A stretch of 64,000 nt of DNA, taken from assembly GCF_030823405.1 (NCBI RefSeq), contig NZ_JAUSXC010000001.1, forward strand, positions 1,161,001-1,225,000. Reading direction: 5' to 3'. Source of the DNA: Chryseobacterium ginsenosidimutans (GTDB lineage: Bacteria; Bacteroidota; Bacteroidia; Flavobacteriales; Weeksellaceae). This document shows positions 21,510-29,922 of this stretch, piece after piece; the first letter of the stretch is position 1, and every line of letters begins with the position of its first letter. A model generated the notes under the pieces. It was given only the letters and a program-made list of their open reading frames with translations, was not told the DNA's origin and searched no databases. The position numbers and the translations under genes were made by a program.

Positions 21510-21562
21510 GTGACATTTATCACACATTTATGAATAAATAAGTCTATAAGTTTGTGATACTA
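21510..21562 (+). promoter_or_regulatory. CRP-like operator and promoter A
   Basis: GTGACATTTATCAC (21510-21523) has the CRP/Fnr half-site layout GTGA-N6-TCAC. The -7 box TAAGTTTG follows at 21547-21554, with no -33 TTTG, as expected of an activator-dependent promoter. Between them is the tandem 6-mer ATAAGT-CT-ATAAGT. An almost identical arrangement with the same spacing occurs at 24487-24539. Confidence 0.75.
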
Positions 21563-21600
21563 TCAATTAAATATTTAAATATATTTAAAACTAATATATC

Positions 21601-22395
21601 ATGAAAAAAACGATCTTATTAACTATGATGGCATCTTTTTCACTTTTAGATGCCCAGGAAATTATTTTTGAAGAAAACTTTGAAAAGGGATTTCCAGGTA
21701 AATTTACTCAAGACTTTATTAACCAGGAAACAACCTGGATCAATTTTGGAATTTCAGCAATAGGAGTTGAGTCTCCATTAAAAGGTAAAAACAGTGCTGT
21801 TTTTTTTAATGGTTTGGCAACGCATCCCGTTTCAACATCATTGAGTACCCAACCTATTGATTTATCAAATGGTAATGTAGTATTGGAATTTCTGTATTTA
21901 CAAAAGAAAAAGGAAAATGGAACAGATAATACTTTATCTGTTGAAATTCTTGAGGAAAACGGAAAATGGCAAAAAATTTTAACTCTCAATGCTAACAAAA
22001 ACAACGGACAGGAAAAAATAAGAATTCCTTTAACTGATTATTCTAAAAGTAATAAGTCTGCCGTAAGATTCATTTCAACTCAATATAAGACAGAGAGCGC
22101 CAATCCCATTGTTTTGGATGAGGTGATGATATTTAAAGCAAAAGATAATATTCGAAATTTAAGCCGTAATACTGATGTATTGTACCCAAATCCTACGAAA
22201 GGGGTATTCCAGATTATGTCAGATTCCGATAGTTTTAGCTGTCAAGTTTTTGATGCAAAAGGAGATAGAATTGTTAAAAAAGATAAGATATCAAAAGATA
22301 CTTATATTGATTTAAGCACACAGCTTCCGGGGATATATTATGTAAAAATATATAACGGTAAACAATCTACTATGCACAAACTAATTAAAAACTAA
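21601..22395 (+). CDS. Secreted protein with T9SS type A sorting domain
   Basis: A 264-residue exported protein. It has a signal peptide (MKKTILLTMMASFSLLDAQE), a beta-rich middle that looks like a jelly-roll or carbohydrate-binding-type domain (residues about 25-180, with ENFEKGFPGKFTQDF and ISLNGNVVLEFLYL-like strands), and a C-terminal sorting domain beginning VLYPNPTKGVF and ending MHKLIKN. The latter directs secretion by the type IX system. No catalytic motif was recognised. It is the first gene behind CRP-like promoter A and is followed after 25 bp by a CXXCH protein. Confidence 0.85.
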   Translation: MKKTILLTMMASFSLLDAQEIIFEENFEKGFPGKFTQDFINQETTWINFGISAIGVESPLKGKNSAVFFNGLATHPVSTSLSTQPIDLSNGNVVLEFLYLQKKKENGTDNTLSVEILEENGKWQKILTLNANKNNGQEKIRIPLTDYSKSNKSAVRFISTQYKTESANPIVLDEVMIFKAKDNIRNLSRNTDVLYPNPTKGVFQIMSDSDSFSCQVFDAKGDRIVKKDKISKDTYIDLSTQLPGIYYVKIYNGKQSTMHKLIKN

Positions 22396-22420
22396 TCTAT
22401 AACTAATAACTGTGAATATT

Positions 22421-24286
22421 ATGAAAAAGATATTATTAACAATTTCTTTTGCTTCTGCTATTTTATTAACATATAACTTTGTGAAGACTTCTGATATCTA
22501 TCAGGGATTCAAGAGTACTATTATGCCAATAAATGCAATGGATACAGGAAATGTAGTTCCTCAATCCGAATTTGATACTTGGTTGCCAACTGGGGTAACA
22601 CCTGTTGAGAATGTTTTTGTAAAGCCTGCTGATGGTTTAGCTTTTAGTGATTCTGCTCCTAATCCGGTAGCATTACATTCCTCAAATCCTACAAATGCAT
22701 TTATAAATCTAAACTTTTATAGATGGACAGAGCAAATGTTTTTATGGCTTTTGTCACCTACTCCATCTACCGGTGGATATGGTAGCTGTAATGGCTTCGT
22801 ATTTAATTCTCCTGAGTTTTATGATGTAACTGCTGCAGATCCGTTTACAGGTTTAAGAACTTTAAAAAAGCATACATGTAAATCATTTTTCTTAAAATCC
22901 TCTAATAGTACTGGACAATCACTTAAAAGTCTAGATGTAGGTACTGATATGACCTTTGATATCAAAGGAACATCAAATGGAGAAAATAAATTACCGGTAA
23001 TTTTTGAAAAACAAACAAAAAAAATCTTTGATCTAGATAGAGCTCCGATTTCTAATAATGGTAATAAATTAATAATGGATGGAAATAATAATCAAAAAGA
23101 AGTAAAATATGTTAAGATGGTTGATGGAAAAGTTGCTTTTTTTGATACTAGTGCTCAGATAATTAATGGGCCAAAACTTATTTATTCAAAACCATTAAAT
23201 GAGAATACTACTGTACAGCAGTTTAAAACCGATTTATTAAAAGATGTATTTATTGCCAGAATAAATGGTGTTATTACCATCATTGTGTCAGATCAGGGAC
23301 AAGCGACTGGTGATGTTTTAATGGCTAAAAATGGATCTCTGATCTATTATAATTCAATGGTAAATGATGTTTTCGCTGTTTTCTTAACAATGGTAAAGAA
23401 TGGGGTTTTACCAGCTACAGCAAGATTTCCTACTACTCAGACAGAATTGAATGCCATAATTGCTTACGCTGCAACAAAAAATATCCCTATAATTGAACCA
23501 AATTCTCTTGCCATGGAATTAAAAACATCGTGGATAGAAACTACTAATCTACCCAACCCTCAAGACTATATAACAGTGAGAGCCACCATCCCGAATTATA
23601 CACAAACATCAACAAATGTTTGGACGAGAAACGGATCAAAAACGGCTATTGTTGCTTTGGTAGGTATGCATATTGTAGGAAGTGTAGCAGGACATCCTGA
23701 AATGATATGGGGGTCAGTGGAACACATTAATAATTCTCCTAACAGGGCATATAATTACAGAAATTCTGGTAACGGAATTACATCTGTAGCTGCTGATACA
23801 AACTTCGGAACAGGTACAGCCTGGTTATTTTCTTCTGCTACGGCAACATCTTTTAATGATTCTCATATGCAAATGAATGATGTTGACATTAATGCAGTAT
23901 CTCCTTTTACAATAAGTGGTAGTGATACTCAGCGAACTAAACCTTTCGGCTTTGGAACATCTTTTGTCGGGTTATCTGAAGACAGAAGTAATGCTCAGGT
24001 TATTGCAGGTAATAATGATGTTAACGCAAGACTTATAGGAAATGATATCAGAAAAAAATACTTTCATATAGGCTCAACCTGGAATATTTCTGCAACAAGT
24101 TTTACCCATGCGGGAACAAACCAGTTATCCAATACCACTATGGAAACATATTCACAATTTCAAAATGCGAATAGCGATTCCAGAACCAATTGCTTTGGAT
24201 GTCATTCAGCAAATTCTTCAGCACAACTAAGTCCTGAACTTTCATCAATCAGTCATATTTTTAATAGTAAACCGCTAGTTCCTTAA
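22421..24286 (+). CDS. Large exported protein with one C-terminal CXXCH motif
   Basis: An exported protein of about 621 residues. The ATG at 22421 (MKKILLTISFASAILLTYNF) is preferred to an upstream in-frame GTG at 22412 because it begins the signal segment. The body is not a family I can name. It includes WTEQMFLWLLSP and VGMHIVGSVAGHPEMIWGSVEH, patterns of a recurrent bacterial family of unknown function. Near the C-terminus TNCFGCHSANSS (Cys about 591 and 594, His 595) is a single c-type haem attachment motif. This suggests a periplasmic or surface cytochrome. It ends transcription unit A and is followed by a terminator. Confidence 0.75.
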   Translation: MKKILLTISFASAILLTYNFVKTSDIYQGFKSTIMPINAMDTGNVVPQSEFDTWLPTGVTPVENVFVKPADGLAFSDSAPNPVALHSSNPTNAFINLNFYRWTEQMFLWLLSPTPSTGGYGSCNGFVFNSPEFYDVTAADPFTGLRTLKKHTCKSFFLKSSNSTGQSLKSLDVGTDMTFDIKGTSNGENKLPVIFEKQTKKIFDLDRAPISNNGNKLIMDGNNNQKEVKYVKMVDGKVAFFDTSAQIINGPKLIYSKPLNENTTVQQFKTDLLKDVFIARINGVITIIVSDQGQATGDVLMAKNGSLIYYNSMVNDVFAVFLTMVKNGVLPATARFPTTQTELNAIIAYAATKNIPIIEPNSLAMELKTSWIETTNLPNPQDYITVRATIPNYTQTSTNVWTRNGSKTAIVALVGMHIVGSVAGHPEMIWGSVEHINNSPNRAYNYRNSGNGITSVAADTNFGTGTAWLFSSATATSFNDSHMQMNDVDINAVSPFTISGSDTQRTKPFGFGTSFVGLSEDRSNAQVIAGNNDVNARLIGNDIRKKYFHIGSTWNISATSFTHAGTNQLSNTTMETYSQFQNANSDSRTNCFGCHSANSSAQLSPELSSISHIFNSKPLVP

Positions 24287-24306
24287 AAAAATAAAATATA
24301 TAAAAA

Positions 24307-24339
24307 AAACAGGCTGTCTATCAAGGCAGCTTGTTTTTT
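24307..24339 (+). terminator. Terminator of unit A
   Basis: AACAGGCTG and CAGCTTGTT pair with one mismatch around a 10-nt loop and are followed by TTTT, about 20 bp after the stop of the CXXCH protein. Confidence 0.75.
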
Positions 24340-24486
24340 ATTATTAACGTGTTAAAAAAGTTGAAAATAAAAGGCCAATTACTCAGACAAAAGAAGGGGT
24401 AATGCCTGTAAATGAAAATATTAGATAATGCTAACAAATTATATTTAATTATTTTAACAATTTGATCGATAGAAACTATTTAGTCG

Positions 24487-24539
24487 GTGACTTTTATCAC
24501 ACAATTTTGCAATCATAAGTCTATAAGTTTGTCATACTA
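24487..24539 (+). promoter_or_regulatory. CRP-like operator and promoter B
   Basis: GTGACTTTTATCAC (24487-24500) again has GTGA-N6-TCAC, and TAAGTTTG follows at 24524-24531. The distance from palindrome to -7 box is 23 bp, identical to promoter A. The 25-nt block 24515-24539 differs from its counterpart at 21538-21562 by one base. Confidence 0.78.
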
Positions 24540-24558
24540 ATATTTATAATAAATATAT

Positions 24559-25404
24559 ATGACAAAAACTCTCTTATTTTTGTCGGTATTTGCTTCAGGT
24601 CTTGCCTTTGCACAGGAAGATCTGCTGAAAGATATTGACACTATTCAAACCAAAAACACCGAAATTTCTCAGCCTGCTTTCAAGGCCCTGCAGATTGTTA
24701 CAGGACAGTCTACCAAACTTTCTGCAAAAAATGAATGGTATATTGTTGTAGCCCACCGTTTTGGAGATGTAAGCAAAGGGTTTAAAGATTTCTTTGGGCT
24801 AGATGACGCTTCCACTAAATTAGGCGTTATCTATGGCGTTACGGACGGACTTTCTTTAAATTTTTCTCGGGAAACGAATCAGAAAACTTTTGAAGGTGGT
24901 GCAAAGTACAATTTAGTTAAACAAAGCGATAATTTTCCGGTAAATATTGTTGGATACAATGTAGTGGCTTTAAACACAGATCTTGACAAAGATAATTATC
25001 CGAATCTCCATTTTGGAGATAGACTTTCTTATCTTACACAGGCTTTAATTTCAAGACGATTCAGTGATGATTTTTCTTTACAATTAACGCCTTCTTATGT
25101 TCACAAAAATCTTTACGAACCTTTAATTGAAGACAAAAATCAATTCCTGACGGGATTGGGCGGTCGTTATAAGATCTCGAAAAGAATTTCCATTAATGCG
25201 GAATATTTTGTGAATTTCGACAATCACAGTTTTTATAAAAATCCGCTTTCATTGGGGATGGATATAGAAACCGGGGGACACGTTTTCCAGCTGTTATTTA
25301 CGAATTCCCAGCTCAATTCAGACATTGGTTATTTAACGAATGCTTCCGGAAAGTGGGAAAAAGGACAGATTTTCTTTGGGTTTAATCTTTATAGAGTCTT
25401 TTAA
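24559..25404 (+). CDS. DUF5777 family beta-barrel protein
   Basis: A 281-residue outer-membrane protein with signal peptide (MTKTLLFLSVFASGLAFAQ). After about residue 45 it consists of repeated amphipathic strands ending in aromatic residues and a C-terminal aromatic (LYRVF), the pattern of an outer-membrane beta-barrel. The segment WYIVVAHRFGDVSKGFKDFFGLDD is characteristic of DUF5777 proteins, which in Bacteroidota commonly neighbour YceI and cytochrome genes (family knowledge). It is the first gene of unit B, 2 bp upstream of a c-type cytochrome lipoprotein. A role in handling haem or electron-transfer proteins at the envelope is inference. Confidence 0.85.
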   Translation: MTKTLLFLSVFASGLAFAQEDLLKDIDTIQTKNTEISQPAFKALQIVTGQSTKLSAKNEWYIVVAHRFGDVSKGFKDFFGLDDASTKLGVIYGVTDGLSLNFSRETNQKTFEGGAKYNLVKQSDNFPVNIVGYNVVALNTDLDKDNYPNLHFGDRLSYLTQALISRRFSDDFSLQLTPSYVHKNLYEPLIEDKNQFLTGLGGRYKISKRISINAEYFVNFDNHSFYKNPLSLGMDIETGGHVFQLLFTNSQLNSDIGYLTNASGKWEKGQIFFGFNLYRVF

Positions 25405-25406
25405 TT

Positions 25407-25757
25407 ATGAAAAAGTATATGTACATCATTTCATCGGCGATTGTATTGGTTGCCTGTGAAAGCAGAACCTATGAAGAAATCTCAGATAATACTCCTGTTC
25501 CGGAGCAGGTAACCTATACCAAAGATGTAAAACCTATTATTGATGCCAATTGTATTAGTTGTCATGCGCCTGGAGGTGCGGCTTCGTTTCAGCCATGGAC
25601 GAGCTACGATCAAGTGAAAAATAATATCGACAAGATTATAGACAGAATAGGAAGGCCAACCGGAGATCCTCAGAAAATGCCTCAAGGCGGAAGTTTATCA
25701 CCATCCCAAATTAATATTTTCACAAAATGGAAAGCCGATGGGCTTACCGAAAATTAA
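25407..25757 (+). CDS. c-type cytochrome lipoprotein
   Basis: A small (116 residues) membrane-anchored cytochrome. MKKYMYIISSAIVLVACES is a lipoprotein signal with the lipid-attached Cys at residue 17. The haem motif is CISCH (Cys49, Cys52, His53), and a Met in QKMPQGG near the C-terminus is the likely sixth ligand. Size and layout match a single-domain cytochrome c of the type found at the ends of respiratory or detoxification chains. It lies 2 bp after the DUF5777 gene and 10 bp before yceI. Confidence 0.88.
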   Translation: MKKYMYIISSAIVLVACESRTYEEISDNTPVPEQVTYTKDVKPIIDANCISCHAPGGAASFQPWTSYDQVKNNIDKIIDRIGRPTGDPQKMPQGGSLSPSQINIFTKWKADGLTEN

Positions 25758-25767
25758 AAGAATTAAT

Positions 25768-26313
25768 ATGAAAAAGCTAGTATTATTTATTGTTTCGTTA
25801 CTTTTCACCAATCTTGTTTTTGCACAGAAATATTTGTCTAAAACAGGAAAAGTAACGTTCGAAGCATCTGTACCTTTATTTGAAGATGTTTTTGCACAGG
25901 ATGACAACAATGTAGGTGTCATTAATGCTGATACCGGAGATTTTGCATCGGTTTCTATTGTTAAAAATTTCCATTTTAAGACCAAGTTAATGGAAGAACA
26001 TTTCAACGAGAGTTATGCAGAAACAGGGAAATATCCTAAAACAACCTTCACAGGTAAGATTGTAAATTTTGATAAAACTAAACTTTCTGCTTCACCACAA
26101 AAATACACGGTCCAGGGAACGTTGAATTTTCATGGAGTGGATAAAGCTGTGACTTCGGTAGCTACAATTTATTCTAAAGACGGGAAAATTTATATGCAGG
26201 GAAATTTTGTCGCAAAAGCAGCAGATTATAAAGTAACTATCCCGAAAATGGTAATGAAAAAAGTTGCTGAAAGTGTAAACGTTCAATATAATTATGTACT
26301 GTCAAAACAATGA
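25768..26313 (+). CDS. YceI family protein
   Basis: A 181-residue periplasmic lipocalin-like protein. The ATG at 25768 starts the signal peptide MKKLVLFIVSLLFTNLVFAQ; an in-frame upstream start at 25738 would overlap the preceding gene and is less likely. YceI family features are FEASVPLFEDVFAQDDNNVG, KNFHFKTKLMEEHFNESY and the FTGKI strand. Relatives bind isoprenoid quinones or amphiphiles and often accompany cytochromes. The stop codon overlaps the next ATG (ATGA), showing translational coupling. Confidence 0.92.
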   Translation: MKKLVLFIVSLLFTNLVFAQKYLSKTGKVTFEASVPLFEDVFAQDDNNVGVINADTGDFASVSIVKNFHFKTKLMEEHFNESYAETGKYPKTTFTGKIVNFDKTKLSASPQKYTVQGTLNFHGVDKAVTSVATIYSKDGKIYMQGNFVAKAADYKVTIPKMVMKKVAESVNVQYNYVLSKQ

Positions 26314-26837
26314 AAAAGCTGATTGTAATAATGGGTATTTTTCTGAGTTTTACAACAATATATGCTCAGGAAAAAGCAAAATCTATTTTTGATATTGCAA
26401 GAAGCGGAACTGTTGCTGAAGTGAAAGAACTGATGAAACAGAATCCGGATGTTATCAATCAAACTAATGAAAACGGCTTCTCACCTCTTATCCTCGCATG
26501 TTATAAAGGCAATGTGGAAGTGGCTGATTTTTTGATGGATAATGTAAAAGATGTAAATTATAAAAGCCAGGAAGGAACTGCTTTGGCAGGGCTTTCGGTA
26601 AAATATAATAAGAATTTGGTAGAACATTTATTAAATAAAAATGCGAATCCAAACATTACGGATGCCACAGGATCAACTCCTTTGTTCTGGGCAGTAAAAT
26701 TCGGTAATAAAGAATTAACAGAATTATTACTGAAACATAAAGCCGATAAATCAATAAAAGATTCACAAGGAATGACTCCTTTTGAATATGCTTTAAAAAC
26801 AGACAATAAAGAAATAATCAACCTCTTAAAGAATTAA
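26310..26837 (+). CDS. Exported ankyrin-repeat protein
   Basis: A 175-residue protein with signal peptide (MKKLIVIMGIFLSFTTIYAQ) and four ankyrin repeats, recognisable from NENGFSPLILACYKGNVEVADFL, the GTALAGLSVKYNKNLVEHLL repeat, TDATGSTPLFWAVKFGNKEL and DSQGMTPFEYALKTDNKEI. Such repeats bind partner proteins. Short exported ankyrin proteins of this type often accompany catalase or cytochrome genes. It overlaps yceI by 4 bp and is followed 2 bp later by a DOMON-like gene, so it is within one operon. Confidence 0.9.
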   Translation: MKKLIVIMGIFLSFTTIYAQEKAKSIFDIARSGTVAEVKELMKQNPDVINQTNENGFSPLILACYKGNVEVADFLMDNVKDVNYKSQEGTALAGLSVKYNKNLVEHLLNKNANPNITDATGSTPLFWAVKFGNKELTELLLKHKADKSIKDSQGMTPFEYALKTDNKEIINLLKN

Positions 26838-26839
26838 AT

Positions 26840-27595
26840 ATGAAAAAAGTTTTACTAATAGTATCAATGGCTCTGGCAACTTCTCTTGGAGCTCAGTTTT
26901 TCTCATCAGGAACAGTGAATCTGGGATCGACCGGAATGACTGTAAAATTGGTGACTTCACCAACTCAAGTTACAATAACATTGACTGGTGCAGATACATC
27001 TTACCTTGGTATAGGTTTCGGAAACAGTGGAATGGCAAATGGTGCAGATGGATTTATTTATAATTCTTCAGCTAACAGAGACTATACATTTGGAGGAGTA
27101 GGAGTAACACCTTCTGCTGATGCATCACAAGACTGGACACAAACATCCAATACTACAGCAGGCGGTATAAGAACAGTGGTAGCTACAAGATCTCTTACAG
27201 GAGGATCTGGAGATACTGCGATTGCCAATGCTGCAGGTTCAATAGGTATCTTCTTTTCTAAAGGCCCGGCAACAGCATTATCATCAGGATATCACGGTGG
27301 TGGAAACAGAGGATATGCAACTTTGACGATGGGAAGTGTTTTAGGAACAAATGATTTAGCTTTGGAAAGCAAAAAAGTTGTTCTTTATCCAAATCCGGCA
27401 AAAGAAACAGTTAATTTCAAAAATATAGATAAAATTAAATCTGTAGATATTTTTGAATCAACAGGAAGAAAAGTGAAAGCCGTAAAAATGGACGGAAAAG
27501 AAATTAATGTTTCTGATCTGAACCCTGGAAACTATTACCTGGAAATTACTTTGAAAGACGGATCAACCTCGTTTGAACAATTAATCAAGGAATAA
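26840..27595 (+). CDS. DOMON-like secreted protein with T9SS sorting domain
   Basis: A 251-residue exported protein: signal peptide (MKKVLLIVSMALATSLGAQ), a beta-sandwich domain (residues about 22-165) and a C-terminal type IX sorting domain starting VVLYPNPAKETV. The middle part contains VTITLTGADTSYLGIGFGNS, typical of DOMON domains. Met65 in GNSGMANGAD and His152 in SGYHGGG are placed like the Met and His haem ligands of DOMON cytochromes, so it may bind haem b on the cell surface (inference from position). It is the last gene of unit B. Confidence 0.72.
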   Translation: MKKVLLIVSMALATSLGAQFFSSGTVNLGSTGMTVKLVTSPTQVTITLTGADTSYLGIGFGNSGMANGADGFIYNSSANRDYTFGGVGVTPSADASQDWTQTSNTTAGGIRTVVATRSLTGGSGDTAIANAAGSIGIFFSKGPATALSSGYHGGGNRGYATLTMGSVLGTNDLALESKKVVLYPNPAKETVNFKNIDKIKSVDIFESTGRKVKAVKMDGKEINVSDLNPGNYYLEITLKDGSTSFEQLIKE

Positions 27596-27623
27596 ATTTA
27601 TAGTCAATATTGTAAATTATCAA

Positions 27624-27657
27624 GAATCCTGGGAGCCGTAAGGTTTTCAGGATTTTT
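27624..27657 (+). terminator. Terminator of unit B
   Basis: GAATCCTG and CAGGATTT form a hairpin with a long loop, followed by TTTT, 29 bp after the stop of the DOMON-like gene. Confidence 0.6.
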
Positions 27658-27827
27658 AGATCATGGATTAGAAAAAAATTAAATAAACATAAACCCTCTT
27701 TAATCATTCGGGATTTTTTATGTTTTTTAAAAGTATTTAAATAAATTTACTCACGATTTGCAATATCAAATCTTTTGTTTTTCGTAAATTTTGCAGGAAA
27801 ATAAATGGCAATCCAAATTATAAGATT

Positions 27828-28682
27828 ATGATACTCGACCATAAAAAATATGACTTATTCGGAAAACCTTTATTGCACAAATTGGTGTTAAAATCACCCT
27901 TTAAATTTGACTTTCCAATTACTGATAATGCCTGTTTTTTGTATATGTTGGAAGGTGAAATGCAGTACAAATTAGATGACGAAAAAATAAACCTTCCGGG
28001 AAAACATTCGTTATTTCAGAATTGTATAAACTCAGATAAACAAATAAGTAATGAGAATTTAGAAAATAATAATGAAATACTTATTATTAATTTTCATCCG
28101 GATATACTCAAGAAAATTTATGACAAAGAATTGCCTTTATTGCTTAAATCACAAAAGAATATAGTTTCGAATAAGTCAATTGAAAAAATAAGCAATGATT
28201 TTTTAATCCAAAAATATATTGAAGGATTATTATTTTACTTCGAAAACCCTTCTTTGGTAAATGAAGAGATATTAGTCCTGAAATTAAAAGAAATTATACT
28301 TTTACTTTCACAGACAAGTAATGTAGAAGCGATACAAATAATATTATCACAGCTTTTTTCACCAACTACTTATAGTTTCAAACAAATAATTGAAGCCCAT
28401 TTATTTTCGCAGTTAACACTTGAAGAGCTGGCGCAGCATAATAATTTAAGTGTTTCTTCTTTCAAACGGGAATTTGCAAAGTTGTACAATGATACTCCCG
28501 CCAATTATATTAAAACCAAAAAGCTTGAAAAAGCTGCCGAGTTGCTTTCTGTTTCTAATGAACGCATTTCTGAAATTGCTTTTGAATGCGGATTTAATGA
28601 TCTTGCTAATTTCACGAGAAGTTTCAGCGAAAAATACAATATTTCGCCTACAAAATACCGATTGAACCAAAATGATAACTAA
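27828..28682 (+). CDS. AraC family transcriptional regulator
   Basis: A 284-residue regulator with an N-terminal cupin-like sensor region (residues 1-170, including FLYMLEGEMQYKLDDEKINLPG) and a C-terminal pair of helix-turn-helix motifs (LTLEELAQHNNLSVSSFKREF, then ISEIAFECGFNDLANFTRSF). The ending SPTKYRLNQ is typical of AraC/XylS proteins. It is monocistronic and directly precedes an OsmC gene in the same orientation, a plausible target. Ligand unknown. Confidence 0.93.
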   Translation: MILDHKKYDLFGKPLLHKLVLKSPFKFDFPITDNACFLYMLEGEMQYKLDDEKINLPGKHSLFQNCINSDKQISNENLENNNEILIINFHPDILKKIYDKELPLLLKSQKNIVSNKSIEKISNDFLIQKYIEGLLFYFENPSLVNEEILVLKLKEIILLLSQTSNVEAIQIILSQLFSPTTYSFKQIIEAHLFSQLTLEELAQHNNLSVSSFKREFAKLYNDTPANYIKTKKLEKAAELLSVSNERISEIAFECGFNDLANFTRSFSEKYNISPTKYRLNQNDN

Positions 28683-28766
28683 TTGAGCTGATTCGCAAAG
28701 TTCTTTTTTTTAATCTGTTGCAATTTTGCAGTGTCAATAATGACATTCAATTTTAAAACAGAAAAA

Positions 28767-29162
28767 ATGAAACGTACAGCAAAAGCACATTTGTCAGGCA
28801 ACTTACAAGAAGGTAAAGGTGAACTCACTACACAGAGTAAAATTTTAAACAATACAAATTACAGCTTCAAGACTCGCTTTGAAGGAGATAATACAGGTAC
28901 AAATCCTGAGGAATTGTTGGCGGCTGCACATGCGGGCTGTTTTACAATGGCTGTAAGTTTAGCCATCACAGAAAGAGGTCTTACTCCTGAATCTTTAGAC
29001 ACTGAAGCTGTTGTGACAATGGAAGGTTTTAGTATTACTTCCGTACATCTTGCGATTACCGGTTCCGTTTTCGGGATCAGCGCAGATGAGTTTGAGGTGA
29101 TTACGAAAGCTGCAGAACAGAATTGTTTAATCTCTAAGGTATTAAATATACCAATTAGCTAG
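28767..29162 (+). CDS. OsmC family peroxiredoxin-like protein
   Basis: A 131-residue cytoplasmic protein of the OsmC/Ohr family that reduces organic hydroperoxides through two cysteines. Both are present: Cys in HAGCFTMAVS and in EQNCLISKVL. The typical start MKRTAKAHLSGNLQEGKG fits the ATG at 28767; an in-frame ATG at about 28740 would add a short unconserved stretch. The segment TNPEELLAAAHAGC is the OsmC signature. It lies between an AraC regulator and a membrane-protein gene. Confidence 0.92.
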   Translation: MKRTAKAHLSGNLQEGKGELTTQSKILNNTNYSFKTRFEGDNTGTNPEELLAAAHAGCFTMAVSLAITERGLTPESLDTEAVVTMEGFSITSVHLAITGSVFGISADEFEVITKAAEQNCLISKVLNIPIS

Positions 29163-29247
29163 GAAGCACATTTAATCTCTTGATTAAATAAATGTTAGCC
29201 AACAAAATAATCACTTCAGAACATTACAAATTCAAAAAAATACTAAA

Positions 29248-29754
29248 ATGGGACTATCAAATTTGGGAATTTTCCACACAATAATTGGCGTCGTTGCCAT
29301 TGTATCAGCTTTAATATCATTTATCAGATACGGTAAAATTAATTTGGAACATATTACAGGCAAAATATACTTTTACTTTACCATTATCACTGCACTTACG
29401 GCATTAGGAATTTCTAAGCACGGTGGTTTTAATGCAGGACATGTGCTATCATTAATAATTTTGGTTCTTGTAGCAGCTGCATTTTATCTTCACAGCAAAA
29501 AAAAGGGAAATAATAAGGCACGTTATTTTGAAAATTTTTTTATGTCTTTCAGTTTTCTTTTGTCGATGCTTCCCACAGTAAATGAAACACTTACCAGGAT
29601 TCCGTTTGGGCATCCTTTAGCTAAGAATATTAATGATCCTCTGATTGGTAAAACTTTGCTTATTATTTTTGTGCTTTTCATCACAGGTTCTGTTTATCAG
29701 ATTGTTAAACAGAGGAAAATTAATAGATCAGAAACAAATTCATTTGAGTTTTAA
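29248..29754 (+). CDS. Four-helix membrane protein, DUF2306-like
   Basis: A 168-residue inner-membrane protein with four predicted helices (about residues 8-28, 42-56, 62-82, 138-158). The pattern HTIIGVVAIVSALISFIRYG, then HITGKIYFYFTIITALTAL resembles DUF2306/YoaK-like membrane proteins. No catalytic residues are apparent. The gene follows osmC on the same strand after 85 bp, so it may be co-transcribed. Function unknown; the family link is from general pattern only. Confidence 0.65.
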   Translation: MGLSNLGIFHTIIGVVAIVSALISFIRYGKINLEHITGKIYFYFTIITALTALGISKHGGFNAGHVLSLIILVLVAAAFYLHSKKKGNNKARYFENFFMSFSFLLSMLPTVNETLTRIPFGHPLAKNINDPLIGKTLLIIFVLFITGSVYQIVKQRKINRSETNSFEF

Positions 29755-29922
29755 GAAAATACATACTTATTGTTACGAAATGTTCATTAAAATTAATTGA
29801 TGAACATTTTTGTGTTTTAATAATGATTAAGTTTTTACGCAACAGGCAGATTTAAATTTATTTTAATCCATAAAACTTTTCTGTCAAAAATACAGGAAGT
29901 AACTTTGCTGAAAATTTAGATA

